Assembly (NCBI GenBank): GCA_029204045.2
Contig: JAQNDB010000168.1
Location: forward strand, 57,337-121,336
Length of the DNA: 64,000 bases
Origin: Tillandsia leiboldiana
Lineage: Eukaryota; Streptophyta; Magnoliopsida; Poales; Bromeliaceae
Direction of reading: 5' to 3'
This document shows positions 10,245 to 22,505 of this stretch, one piece after another. A program made the position numbers and the translations under genes. Every line of letters begins with the position of its first letter. Positions within the stretch are counted from its first letter, which is position 1. Below the pieces are notes generated by a model. That model worked only from the letters and a program-made list of their open reading frames with translations, did not search any database and was not told the origin of the DNA.

Positions 10245-11394
10245 ACCCACACGCGTAAAGTATCTCAATATCCAGTATCATAAGTATCTAATCAGCAGGA
10301 CTAGATCATGACTCTGATCAAAGTGGGACAAACCATCCACTAGAGAAATCGGATACCAATCTGTGCATAAAATAATGTCCGGTCAACCGCCCAATACATC
10401 CGCGGTTGCCGCAAAGCCCCCCAACTAATCCAAACCTGTCCCAAACACCAAGTCCCGACTACACTACCCAGAACCCTGCTCGAACCTGAGCAACACAGAC
10501 CACCTGACTAACAAAGAAGGAGAAAAGGATAACATGGTTTCTCCTAAGTCAAGTTCCAAAAGTAGTGCAGCGGTAAAAGATGGCCTAACAACATGTCCAT
10601 GCACGCATGCTTTGTTCTCAGAAATAATAAAAGTGGGTGAAGCATATATTAGTAAAGCATGCTAAAACATTCCTACTATGGTATACCAATCTCACCCAAG
10701 TGGCCATCCCTTGCTTACCTCTCGCTCATATCGGTTGTACATCAAATACGCCTGTTATCAATCATAGAGGGATGAACCCCACATGTGCACTTACATTCAC
10801 CATGATATAAAAATCTTATACAGTTACTAAATTAAGCTTACCCACCTGAAGTGCTCAATCCAAGGCAAACCTGGAGTCGGTGAAGAGCGTGGCCACTTGC
10901 ACGCACAATCAGCTGAACCCGTACCACGGTACATGTCGCGCAAACCTCGGCTCCTAGCAGTGTTCCAAAAATACTCGCGAACCCTCCTGGGTACAACAAA
11001 AGGTCCAAGGTTACACTTTATGCTAAAATATTCAAGTATACACCATCTGCCTGGAACCCAGCCCTGAAGATGTGCAATTTTTACCTGCAGAACGGACATC
11101 AAAAAATCCACCAAAAATATGGACGCGATCGTCGCGTCGAGCCCTTCGAAACGAGTACCTGCACGCCAAAATCCGAGTCCCAGAGGCCGAGTTACAAATT
11201 CCACAACGCGGTGAGCGCGAAAAGTCCACAACAAACACAACTGTAATACCGCCGCACAGTAAAGGGGAAAGAAGTATACCGTCGGGCGATCTCAGCAAAT
11301 TCCCCGAAAAACACGACGGTAATCCTTGCGACGCGTAGATCCAAAGAGAGAAAAAGCACGACTCAATCCGAGCTCGCACAACAAGTGCACACAA

Positions 11395-11625
11395 AACGGT
11401 GCACACCGCCGGAGTCCGCACGCAAAACGGAGCACGGTGCGCGAAACCCGCACGCAAAACGGAGTCCGCACGCAAAATGGAATACGGTGCCGAAAACCCG
11501 CGCGCAAAACGGAGTCCGCACGCAAAACGGTGCACGGTGCCAAAACCCGCGCGCAAAACGGAGTCCGCACGCAAAACGGTGCACGCCGTCGGGGTCCACA
11601 CGCAAAACGGAGCAATAAAACACGG
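11395..11625. repeat. GCACGCAAAACGG motif array in B LTR (middle copy)
   Basis: About eleven close repeats of CGCACGCAAAACGGAG/GTGCAC with spacers such as GGTGCCGAAACCCGC. The array is colinear with 18418-18645. Open frames through it (HAKRSPHAKR-type translations) are repeat artefacts. Confidence 0.85.
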
Positions 11626-11825
11626 TCCCTAACACAGACGAGAGTAAGGGGTCAAATCCAATGTCCAAAAGGACGCTCCAAAACTGTGCCAAAATACCGC
11701 AAGAATAACACGTGGGACCTACCTCGACCGCGTCGCGCCGCCCACCACCGCCTCCTTGGAACACCTCGCGCGCTTCGCGAGGTCCACGGCGCACCGCCGC
11801 GCCACCAAAAATTCCCTCCTCACTC

Positions 11826-12290
11826 CCTCTCTCGCTCGGGTGGAGAAGAAAGAAGAAAAGAGGGAGAAAATGGCGCGGGGAAGAAAGAAGAAGAAGAAGA
11901 AAAAGGGAAAGAGGGAGGTGGTCCACGGACCCGGTCCACAGTCCTGGTCCACCGCGGAAGCCAATGGGGAGCCATCCTCCCCCCCGTCCACAGCACTATG
12001 GGCGCGCGCGCCCGGTCCACGCGCAGCGCCCACAGCGCCACGCGGCACGCGTCACCGCGTGCCACCGCGGGCGCCGCACCCGCGCGCACATGCGCGCGGG
12101 ACACCGCGAGGGGCCACACCGTAGCCCCCGCTCCCCTTCCGCGCGGGCGCCAATGAGGGCCCGCCACGTGGCGGCCCCTGCGTCACCCGCGCAGGAGCGC
12201 GTTCCCAAGGCGCCTGCGCGCCTCGCGCAGTGCGCCGCCGCGCTCCGAGCCGCGCGACGCCGCCTCGAAAAGAGTGCCGCACCTCGGGAT
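11826..12290. repeat. Purine tract and GC-rich block in B LTR (middle copy)
   Basis: A GAAGAAGAAGAA purine tract (11840-11920) is followed by about 300 bp of GC-rich, CpG-dense sequence with GCGCGC runs. The same block is at 18860-19330 in the right LTR. No gene is supported. Confidence 0.7.
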
Positions 12291-13249
12291 CCGTGCACAC
12301 GCCTCGAAAAGCGCGCACTTCATCCGGGCTCCAAATCAAACAAGTAAATTGTCCAATCTTAGCGATTTCGCGCGCTGAATCCGAAAACGATGTCAGTTTT
12401 TCCAAATTCTCCTCCGAAAATTTGCCGAATGCCCACTCGATCCGATTTTCCCCGCCGGGTCCAAACCTGAAGTCTGATTTGCTAAATTCCAACTCTAAAT
12501 ATTCCCGAAGGCGACCAGAGAGGTAATCCTTTATCCAAACTTCGCCCGGAGTCCAATTTTGACATCTGAATCGCGCGAAACCACTTCTAAACACCCGACG
12601 GGTCTTCCAAATTCCCACGGGATCTCCTTTAAGCCCGAAGTCCATCACTTGTGTCCAAAATGTGCACAAACCCCGCCAACGCGCCACACTTACCTCCAGA
12701 AGCAGTAGACGCAACAGTGATCATAAGTGGGAATTCCGGGTCCTCACACCCTCCCCGACTAAAAGGAAGTTTCATCCTCGAAACTAGCTCAAATCCACAA
12801 GGAGTCACAAATACCGCAGGTAGGTATCCATCAATAACGCCTCCGGCTCCCCAAACCCCACTCACTCCCCGTGATTACTCCACAACAACAAAACAACAAG
12901 TACGGCATGGCCCGATGCGTAATTTTCTCATCTCACGAGCCAGAATTCGCGACGGGCGTCCCTCGTACTCCGAACACTCTTAGCTCTCACATGGAGCGAG
13001 TCAATCACGGGCGAGGAATCCAAAAACAAAACACTCCTGAGCTGAGACCATGAAATACAACCGGGGTCCCAACAAAGTTGGGGGAAACCAGATAACCGCC
13101 AGTGCAACACACACCAAACCACAACCTGTGTCAACTCAACCAAGGCAACCCGAAGCACACTCACACGATTAACCAATAAGGAAATGAGCCCTAACAAGGA
13201 GGGGTCCTCACTCGGTCACTCCCGAATCTTGACCATCCGAGTGAACTAC

Positions 13250-14570
13250 TCAGCCGCGGTCTATCATCCAAAGGAAACCCTCAGGGACACAACCACACGC
13301 CACGTCTGCCTCAACAGTCCACACAGCGCCAGCTGTGGAATCATCAAGCTCAACCCCAGCCAGCTCTCTTGGCACTGCCCAGTCCAAGAAGCTCCTTACC
13401 TTGACAATAACTGTTGATCTCGGCCAAAACCCAAGTGATATCCATATTGGCCGGATTTCCACCGCCGCTCCTACGGCTCGAACAACGTGACCCAAGAAGG
13501 TATGCTTCTGGAGCTACAACTTGTACCTCAATAACTTGGCATACCACTTCATCCACACGGGCATGGTAGCACATCCACAAGTTCTCCTCGCGCTCCACAT
13601 CGCTCTGGGAGTAAATCCAAATATCCCCGGAGGATCTTGTTACCAATCCAATCAAGTACAGCTGGAGCACAATTCCCTCAAATCATAAAAGTGGCAGGGC
13701 ATTAATCAATCCACTTGGCCTCACTAAGAGCTCGTGATGCCCTACCGTGTCCTGAACGCCATCTATGCAAGATCCTCGGCTGTCTGATTCCAAGTAGGTA
13801 CTCACACCATACTATAACTGCCGGAGTATGACTCCATCAAAAGGTCCTAGATACCACCCGGACCTGTCTACACTCGAACCATAAAAGGACCCTCACAGTC
13901 GTGCATCAACGACGTGGCATCACCACCGTGTACCAACGGCGTGGCATCAGGTCAACCAGACCCCTCGATCCATCAGATCCTACAACTGCGCCATCAGCTC
14001 TCTCAGCTCTACAGGCGATATCCAATGAGGTGCTATCAAGGGTGGCGCGGTTCCCCGAACCACGTCAAACGCAATCTCTATCTCCCTAACCGGCGGCATC
14101 GTCAACAGCTCAGGTGAAATCACACCCGGGATCTCGCGGGCAACAGAGATATCCTTGAATCCCGGTGCCGCCAAAAAGCACCCCTCACACTGTCGCTAAA
14201 GCCTGTGCGCTCTAATAGTCCTTACAACCAAACCTCCTCTCGTCCGCCTCGCAGAAAATCGACGTCCTCTCTTTCCGCAGTCAAACATCCTGTTGCATCG
14301 TGCCAATCAATCTCAAGCACATGGTCAAACACCGAACTGCCACAATTACCAATAAGCCTGCCGGTACAACTCACGGCCTCAGCTGCATTGGACATGAACC
14401 ACAAGCCTTCTCCACATGCACAGCACTTAACAGGAACCTGTACCTCGAGTGCACGTGGTAACAAATCTGCCTCTAGTCCATGCAGGAATGCAACATGCTC
14501 TAACTCCGACTGCTGTGATGGAATCACACCTGCGACAACTCGATCCACTACCGTGGCGCCCTCCAACCGG
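13250..14570 (-). pseudogene. pol: Family B protease-RT remnants
   Basis: Three short minus-strand pieces are recognisable. At 14222-14400 a decayed protease C-terminal part reads DHVLEIDWHDATGCLTAERE, matching the usual ILGMDWL...CEKRE pattern. At 13980-14174 the RT N-terminal region reads PPVREIEIAFDVVRGTAPPL and ELRELMAQL. At 13380-13500 a later RT piece reads MGHVVRAVGAAVE and VKVRSFL, matching GHVISAAGVAVD and TEVRSFLGLAGYY. Many stops, frameshifts and deletions lie between them. The catalytic FIDD block and everything downstream are not recognisable. This is a dead gypsy pol. Confidence 0.72.
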
Positions 14571-15214
14571 GCGGCACAGGTTCATCCACTCGATGCAGGT
14601 GGTTGTCACTCAATCTGCCTGAAAATTAGGGCTATCCACATAGGGAGTACGACCTCTGTCTCTGCTCACACTGAGGCGACGAATAAGGTTCTCCGCAGAT
14701 AATAAATCCACGCTACCGCTGTGTCACTCTGATATAAATGCTGATGCTACCATCGGGTCCACCCGATCTCTGGCATCTCAGGAACCCGTCATCCTGGAAA
14801 GGAAATCAGAAGTGCCTCTGCCGGCCGATTTGTCCTCCTTCACCCAGCGCCAAGCGCCAATATCCTGAACTCGCCTCTAGCGGCAGATCCCTATCCAAAG
14901 GAACTGCAGCGCCACGCTCCATACACAATGCCTACTCCAATGAGGCATCAAAACCTTATAACGGAGGGACTGAATAAACTGAAAGGTATCCTGGCGCAGT
15001 CCACTCCCAGCCGCATATCCTATGTGCCTCATCCTTCGAACCTGGAGCGCGCAGTTCAACAACTGCCAAAACTCTCTAGCACAGGGAGGCTCTCAATTGA
15101 TCATTCCATCACCACCAACCACGACTCTGCCTCCAAATGCTCCAACTTAATCTTACGAGTCGGGGTGGTTCATCTGCCAAATCTGGCTCAATAGATCGAT
15201 CACGTCCCCTCAGC

Positions 15215-15505
15215 TCACCAGCTATCAACTATCCACCCTGCCTCGGTGCCTCGGCACTGAACATTGGCACAGAGGGGGCTAATCACTCCATCGGTGCCAC
15301 AACATCCCCGCCCCTGAGGATACTGCAACCGGGTGGTCTCAGAAGGAAGCACTGTCGAGCTGCCCGTTGCTCCGACAACTGTGCCACTAGAACCAGCTGC
15401 TCGCTCACTCAGCCGCTGATAAGCCTCAGACAATCCTGTCATCTGGGTCCGGAGTTCTTTGACCTCAATCCGGTGTCCGGCCCAAAACCAACCGCTCAAG
15501 CTCAA
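15215..15505 (-). pseudogene. gag: Family B gag N-terminal remnant
   Basis: The minus strand here translates to a short segment with VKELRTQMTGLSEAYQRLSERAAG followed by Ser/Thr/Gly-rich sequence. That resembles the coiled-coil-like N-terminus and linker of Tekay-type gags in position and composition rather than by strong sequence identity. It lies directly inside the primer site, where gag belongs. The call is by position and modest similarity. Confidence 0.4.
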
Positions 15506-15826
15506 CTGCTATGACAGGATACACACGGGTCAAAACCCAGCGTCGGGGAGACACCGCTCGCCACGACGAAACAACAAAACAGCACACCACAACGCTCGAC
15601 CCAATCCAGCGAAAGTCTAAAGCATGTCACCCATTCCACAGCATTATGTTGTCTGCAGCCAACATAATCACTTAGGAGAATAAACATGCCAATCCCTCTT
15701 CCCATCCCTTGGGAGAGGTATAAAACTCAATCAGGACTCTCGCTAAAAGTCACGACTCTCACGAAGTCAACCAAGGGTCAAACCATAAGCCTAGGGTTTC
15801 TAAGTCCACCACGACCTACAACCTAG

Positions 15827-15838
15827 GCTCTGATACCA
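15827..15838 (-). other. Family B primer-binding site (tRNA-iMet type)
   Basis: The minus strand reads TGGTATCAGAGC, 8 bp inside the LTR boundary at 15847. Confidence 0.85.
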
Positions 15839-16502
15839 CTCTAATCTGTCACGCCCCGGGGTCGAAACTGCGACCCGAGCTCGCCAACAGATCCGCCACC
15901 TATGCCAAACTCCGCATAGGCGCAGCGTCCTACCTGCAAGAAAAGTGTTATAGCTAACAGATATCAGAGCTATAAGATAAAACTGCTGTATAACTAAAAA
16001 CAACCACTGTACAACTGAAAATAATACAATAATGTCCACCTCCCAAAAAATGATAATAGTACAACATCCTCAGACACAAAACTCATAGCTCTACCGGAAG
16101 GTATCTCCAATAAATACATCAGTGTACAGGCTCTCAATACATATCATATCCTCACTACATCAGTCTCTCAAAAGAGGAAATAAAACAACTAATCTACTGA
16201 AGCTCTCCTCTGAAGGGGTACCGCTACTCTCCAAACATGGGTAGGGATCTAGCTCGCGACTCCCTCGCCTCGATCAACAACCGCAGAATCAGCAACACCC
16301 GCTAAGACTCTGCAAAACAAAGGAGAGGAAGGAAAAAGAAGGGAGAAAACCCCAGAGGGTGTGAGAACTACACCAAAGGAGGGAGTTCTCAGTGGGTACC
16401 ACCGCCAGGACCGACGGTCTGCCCACCAAGTCCTCAAAGACAAAAAGCTAACCAAAGCCGTAAAGACGTATAAAAAGAAGCTGGACCCTCTCAACAGCTA
16501 TC

Positions 16503-16980
16503 AAGCCACTAAGCTTGCTATGCCTGCCATGCCTGCTATGCCTGCCATGCCTGCTATGCCTGCTATGCCTGCTTATGCCTGCCATGCCTGCTCTGCCTGC
16601 CTATGCCTGCCTATGCCTGCTATGCCTGCCTGTGCCTGCCATGCCTGCTCTGCCTGCCTATGCCTGCCTATGCCTGCCATGCCTGCTCTGCCTGCCTATG
16701 CCTGCCCTGCCTGCCTATGCCTACTATGCCTGCCATGCCTGCCTGCCTGCCATGCCTGCCTATGCCTGCTATGCCTGCCATGCCTGCTATGCCTGCTCTG
16801 CCTGCCTATGCCTGCCATGCCTGCTCAGCCTGCCTATGCCTGCTATGCCTGCTCTGCCTGCCTATGCCTGCCATGCCTGCTCTGCCGGCCATGCCTGCTC
16901 TGCCTGCCTATGCCTGCCCTGCCTGTCTATGCCGACTATGCCTGCCATGCCTACCTGCCTGCCATGCCTGCCTATACAAC
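16503..16980. repeat. TGCCTGC/ATGCC simple-sequence array in B LTR
   Basis: About 480 bp made of CATGCCTGC, TATGCCTGC, TCTGCCTGC and CTATGCCTGC units in varying order. It gives an open frame of alternating Met-Pro-Ala or Cys-Leu-Pro in every plus-strand frame, which is not a gene. The equivalent part of the middle B LTR is in the assembly gap. Confidence 0.9.
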
Positions 16981-17142
16981 GGTCAACAACTCACAAAGAC
17001 CTTGGGACCCCTGTACCCCCAAACGGTTCCCAACAACACTAGCACTGGTCCAAACACCGCCACTAAACTCCACTCGGTCCCCCTGACACGAGCGCAACTA
17101 TAAAGCGAATGTCTGTAATAAGCCCAATCTAATGCCACCAGT

Positions 17143-17310
17143 AGACACTGGTACTGCCTGCTCTGCCTGCCGCGACGGGTATGCCAGCCTACGCATAACA
17201 CCGAAGCAAAGGAGTCTCAAGGACTCAAAGTCTGTCTGCCGCGCACTCCGGAGTGGCACTCGAGGGGAGCGACCCACACGAGTAAAGTATCTCAATATCC
17301 AGTATCATAA
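17143..17310 (-). repeat. Block shared between LTRs of families B, C and H
   Basis: Matches 24413-24580 in LTR C almost base for base, and in part 52078-52125 in LTR H, although flanking LTR sequence is much more diverged. It includes CCGGAGTGGCACTCGAGGGG and GCGACCCACACGAGTA. Confidence 0.8.
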
Positions 17311-18417
17311 GTATCATAATCAGCAAGACTAGATCATGACTCTGATCAAAGTGGGAAAACCCATCCACTAGAGAAATCGGATACCCAATCTGGTGCATAA
17401 ATAAATGTCCGGTCAACCGCCCAATATCCGCGGTTGCCGCAAAGCCCCACAACTAATCCAACCTGTCCCAAACACCAAGTCCCGACTACACTACCCAGAA
17501 CCCCTGCTCGAACCTGAGCAACACAGACCACCTGACTAACAAAGAAGGAGAAAAGGATAACATGGTTTCTCCTAAGTCAAGTTCCAAAAGTAGTGCAGCG
17601 GTAAAAGATGGCCTAACAACATGTCCATGCACGCATGCTTTGTTCTTAGAAATAATAAAAGTGGGTGAAGCATATATTAGTAAAGCATGCTAAAACATTC
17701 CTACTATGGTATACCAATCTCACCCAAGTGGGCCATCCCTTACTTACCTCTCGCTCATATCGGTTGTACATCAAATACGCCTGTTATCAATCATAGAGGG
17801 ATGATAACCCCACATGTGCACTTACATTCACCATGATATAAAAATCTTATACAGTTACTAAATTAAGCTTACCCACCTGAAGTGCTCGATCAAAGGCAAA
17901 CCTGGAGTCGGTGAAGAGCGTGGCCACTTGCACGCACAATCAGCTGAACCCGTAACCACGGTACATGTCGCGCAAACCTCGGCTCCTAGCAGTGTTCCAA
18001 AAATACTCGCGAACCCTCCTGGGTACAACAAAAGGTCCAAGGTTACACTTTATGCTAAAATATCCAAGTATACACCATCTGCCGGAACCAGCCCTGAAGA
18101 TGTGCAATTTTCACCTGCAGAACGGACTCAGAAAAATCCACCAAAAATACGGACGCGATCGTCGCGTCGAGCCCTTCGAAACGAGTACCTGCACGCCAAA
18201 ATCCGAGTCCCAGAGGTCGAGTTACAAATTCCACAACGCGGTGAGCGCGAAAGTCCACAACAAACACAACTGTAATACGCCGCACAGTAAAGGGGAAAGA
18301 AGTATACCTTCGGGCGGATCTCAACAAATTCCCCGAAAAACACGACGGTAATCCTTGCGACGCGTAGATCCAAAGAGAGAAAAAGCACGACTCAATCCGA
18401 GCTCGCACAACAAGTTG

Positions 18418-18645
18418 CACGCAAAACGGTGCACACCGCCGGAGTCCGCACGCAAAACGGAGCACGGTGCCGAAACCCGCATGCAAAACGGAGTCCGAAC
18501 GCAAAACGGAATGCGGTGCCGAAACCCGCGCGCAAAACGGAGTCCGCACGCAAAACGGTGCACGGTGCCGAAACCCGCGCGCAAAACGGAGTCCGCACGC
18601 AAAACGGTGCACGCCGTCGGGGTCCACACGCAAAACGGAGCAATA
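18418..18645. repeat. GCACGCAAAACGG motif array in B LTR (right copy)
   Basis: The same array as 11395-11625, with the same unit order and minor base changes. Confidence 0.85.
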
Positions 18646-19772
18646 AAACACGGTCCCTAACACAGACGAGAGTAAGGGGTCAAATCCAATGTCCAAAAGG
18701 ACGCTCCAAAACTGTGCCAAAATACCGCAAGAATAACACGTGGGACCTACCTCGACCGCGTCGCGCCGCCCAACCGCCTCCTTGGAACACCTCGCGCGCT
18801 TCGCGAGGTCCACGGCGCACCGCCGCACCACCCAAAAATTCCCTCCTCACTCCCTCTCTCGCTCGGGTGGAGAAGAAAGAAAGAAAAGAGGAGAAATGGC
18901 GCGGGGAAGAAAGAAGAAGAAGAAGAAAAAGGGAAAGAGGGAGGTGGTCCACGGACCCGGTCCACAGTCCTGGTCCACCGCGGCAGCCAATGGGGAGCCA
19001 TCCTCCCCCGGTCCACAGCACATGGGCGCGCGCGCCCGGTCCACGGCGCGCGCCCACAGCGCCACGCGGCACGCGTCACCGCGTGCCACGCGGGCGCCGC
19101 ACCCGCGCGCACATGCGCGCGGGACACCGCGAGCGCCACACCGTAGCCCCCGCTCCCCTTCCGCGCGGGCGCCAACGGGGGCCCGCCACGTGGCGGCCCC
19201 TGCGTCACCCGCGCAGGAGCGCGTTCCCAAGGCGCCTGCGCGCCTCGCGCAGTGCGCCGCCGCGCTCCGAGCCGCGCGACGCCGCCTCGAAAAGCGTGCC
19301 GCACATCGGGATCCGTGCACGCGCCTCGAAAAGCGCGCACTTCATCCGGGCTCCAAATCAAACAAGTAAATAGTCCAATCTTAGCGATTTCGCGCGCTGA
19401 ATCCGAAAACGATGTCAGTTTTTCCAAATTCTCCTCCGAAAATTTGCCGAATGCCCACTCGATCCGATTTTCCCCGCCTGGTCCAAACCTGAAGTCTGAT
19501 TTGCTAAATTCCAACTCTAAATATTCCCGAAGGCGACCAGAGAGGTAATCCTTTATCCAAACTTCGCCCGGAGTCCAATTTTGACATCTGAATCGCGCGA
19601 AACCACTTCTAAACACCCGACGGGTCTTCCAAATTCCCACGGGATCTCCTTTTAAGCCCGAAGTCCATCACTTGTGTCCAAAATGTGCACAAACCCCGCC
19701 AACGCGCCACACTTACCTCCAGAAGAAGTAGACGCAACAGTGATCAATAAGTGGGAATTCCGGGTCCTCACA

Positions 19773-21706
19773 GTTCCCATGCTTACCTCTCGCTCATATC
19801 GGTTGTACATCAAATATGCCTGCTATCAGTCATAGAGGGGTGACATCTCCACAAGTGCACTTACATTCATCATAACATAAACACCTTATACAGTTACCAA
19901 TATCAAACTTACCCACCTGAAGTGCTCAATCCAAGGCAAACCTGGGGTCGGTGAAGAGCGTGACCACTTGCACGCACAATCCGCTGAACCCGTATCCACG
20001 GTACATGCCACGCAACCCTCGGCTCCTAGCAGTGTTCCAAAAACCCTCGCGAACCCTCCTGGGTACAACAAAAGGTCCAAAGTTACACTTAAAGTCCCAA
20101 AATTAACCACGCACAAACACACTGAAAATTAGTCCCAAAGATATGCTTATTTCACCTGCCAAAAGTGCCCAGAAAAATCCAATAAAAATATTACAGCAAT
20201 CCTCGCGTCGATACCTTCGAAACGAGTACCTGCACGTCCAATTCCGAGCCCTGTAGGCCGAGTTACAAACTCCACAGTACAGGTGCGCAAAACCACAAAG
20301 TAACATAACTGTAATTCCATGCACAGATAATGGGAAAAAACATATATCTTCGGACAAAACTCAGACAAATCCAAGAAAAATACTGTGATAATCCTTGCGT
20401 CGAGTAGATGAAAAATGTGCAAAGGCTCGTCTCAATCCGATGCCCGGTTGCGGAGATATCCTCGAAACAACCCGCCGCTGTCCACAACTCCTTCACAGAA
20501 AAAGTGTCATAGTAAACATGGAAGAACTCCTCGAAAAACACGAAATGGGGGAAAGCTGAACATACCTAGATCGTAGATCTGTCCGTCGCGGATCCAGCGG
20601 TGAAGAAATTGCTCGAAAAGGTGGTCGGAGTAGGCCGGGGGAGCTCGCGCACAGAAACGCGACGAAGGGGAACACAAATGGACGAGCGTCTCGCCGCGCC
20701 GTAAAAATGGGAACCTCGGTAAGTGTGCCACCAAAAATCCTAGAATTCCTCCAGAGGGTGCGCAACAAGTAGGGGAGCAACTTTCCTTAAGGGCTCGGGG
20801 TGATTGGAGGCTCGGAAATGCAGAAAAAGCCATGAAGAAGGCTGCTCGGATCGCTTTTATAGGCTCCAGAAACAAATCGAATAATACCGAATATGTCCCA
20901 AAACCGGGTGCCCGAAGTTTCCGCGCTGCTACAGTGTTGGGCCCGGCCCAACAATGTGCGGGCCCGAATCGCCCACGAGCCTCCACGTAGCCCGCCAAAT
21001 AGCAGACAGGCATCTCCGCCACAAGCCTCACGCCACGTGGCCCGCCGTGGTGCCGACGCGTGGCGTGCCCGAGCGCGGGAGAAGCCGTCAACGCGCCCAC
21101 GTGCGCGCCTGCGACGCCGTCTGCCATCTCTGCACGCACGCGCCCCGAGGCAGACCGCCCCCGCTCCGTGGACCAGGTTCACTGCACAGACCAATCCTAC
21201 CCTGCCACGTGTCTGGCCCGCTGGTGCATGACGGCCCCGTGGACCGCGCACCTGCCCGCGCGCTGTGCGCTGCCCGTGCCTGCGTCCGCGCCGCCGCGCT
21301 TCGCCGCTGCCCGCGGCCGCCGGAACAGTAACTCTGCCTCGAAATCCGTGTCGGATCATCCGGGCTCCGAAAGATATAAATAGGTAGTCCGTTTTCATCA
21401 TTTTCGCGCGCTGGATCCAAATTTGCTGTCCGTTTTGCCAAATTCCAACTCTAAAAATTGCCGAAGGCATCCGGAAAGGTGTTCCTTGATCCAAACTTCG
21501 CGCTGAGTCCAATTTTAATATCCATTGCGCGCGAAACCACTTCTAAAGCTCCGACGGAGTCCACCGATCACCCACGTGATCCATCTTAAGCCCGAAGTCC
21601 ATCACTTGCGTCCAAATTGTGCACAAACCCCGCCGACGAGCCACATAGGCCTCCAGAAGCTGTAGAGGCAACAGTGATCCATAAGTGGGAATTTTGGGTC
21701 TTCACA
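19773..21706 (-). repeat. Diverged B-like LTR fragment (B')
   Basis: It begins in the middle of the LTR at the equivalent of about 17740 (CTTACCTCTCGCTCATATCGG) and ends TTTTGGGTCTTCACA, matching the B LTR end. It is clearly more diverged than the two B LTRs are from each other. It is the right half of an older LTR into which the B tandem inserted; the left half would be outside the window. It includes a GC-rich segment (20960-21330). No gene. Confidence 0.75.
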
Positions 21707-21713
21707 CCTCTAG

Positions 21714-21945
21714 TTTACCTTAGGTTCCCTATACCTAAGTTTCATGTCACACTCATTCTAGAGTTCCTTGACTCTATGTTGATCACTAGCTCTCCTTAGG
21801 CTTCCTTTACCTAAGTCCCATGTCATATCCATCCTAGAGTTCCCTGACTCTATGTTGACCACTAGCTCTCCTTAGGTTTCCCTTACCTAAGTCCCATGTC
21901 ATATACATCCTAGAGTTCTCTGACTCTATGTTGATCACTCTATCC
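21714..21945. repeat. Three tandem copies of a ~76-bp repeat in LTR X
   Basis: Units start near 21714, 21797 and 21873. Each contains CCTAAGTCCCATGTCATA-like, CCTAGAGTT and TGACTCTATGTTGA segments. Confidence 0.8.
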
Positions 21946-22505
21946 AGAGTCCTTAGGTTGTCACCTAAGACCATGCCACTCGTCCTCCCTAGGATAACTC
22001 CTAAGTAGATGTCACTCGTCAAACCCCTATACTAGGTTTTCTCCTAGTCTTACTACCAACAACTGTTGTTCCCTTATGTCACGTGATTCCTAGGGTTATA
22101 CCCTAACATGCTCACAATCATGAATAGCTAATCTTTTTCATGCATGCAATTATTTTCATCACATTCATAAAATAATAATTATCTCTACGCATGCATATTC
22201 ATCATATATCTTTGGCAACCAACAGTTGCACTTTTCCTCTGTGTTCATTTACACATGCACATCTATTCCTCTAACTCTGGCAACCAACAGTTGCACTTTT
22301 CCATCTGAATTCATCTACACAGGCAATCATAATCATAATTACCGAACGCCTCTAACAGGCTACTATCATGCTTCGAATCGAAAAGCAAAGGAGCAAGGGG
22401 AGAGGTCACCCAATTTCGGCAGAATTCCCCACCTTGTGGTGTCCCCAATTGCTCGTAGACACTTGCAATTGGTCTCCGCGCGATTCCACTTGTCTCCTCG
22501 AGCTT

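Larger units (their letters stand above)
10245..12748 (-). repeat. Family B LTR, middle copy, 5' part lost in gap
   Basis: It matches 17275-19772 throughout with a few percent substitutions and small indels. It ends GGGTCCTCACA, like the complete copy. To its right comes B internal sequence starting with the 3' polypurine-side region, so it acts as the 3' LTR of copy B2. By homology to 1-591 it would also be the 5' LTR of copy B1. Confidence 0.88.
12749..15846 (-). mobile_element. Family B internal region (copy B2), heavily decayed
   Basis: Between the two B LTRs lie only 3.1 kb, against about 5 kb in intact relatives. The left edge has the gypsy 3' signature (GGAAGTTTCATCCTCGAAACT, compare H at 54420). 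Recognisable scraps run right to left as gag, protease and RT; RNase H and integrase are absent. A primer site sits at the right edge. Confidence 0.85.
15847..19772 (-). repeat. Family B LTR, right copy, complete (3926 bp)
   Basis: It runs from TGTCACGCCCCGGGG to GGGTCCTCACA. Sense is minus. It contains a TGCCTGC-type simple repeat (16503-16980), a block shared with LTR C (17143-17310), the GCACGCAAAACGG array and a GC-rich block. Its right neighbour resumes a related LTR in mid-sequence, so B is itself inserted in an older B-like LTR. Confidence 0.9.

Noticed and set aside
11326..12347. Ala/Arg-rich frames up to 276-314 aa in family B LTRs (also 18429-19373)
   Set aside because: They cross a motif array and a GC block in the LTR and differ by frameshifts between the two LTR copies.
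16361..17103. 241-aa Met-Pro-Ala repeat protein
   Set aside because: Simple TGCCTGC repeat inside an LTR, open in all plus frames, no conserved start or domain.
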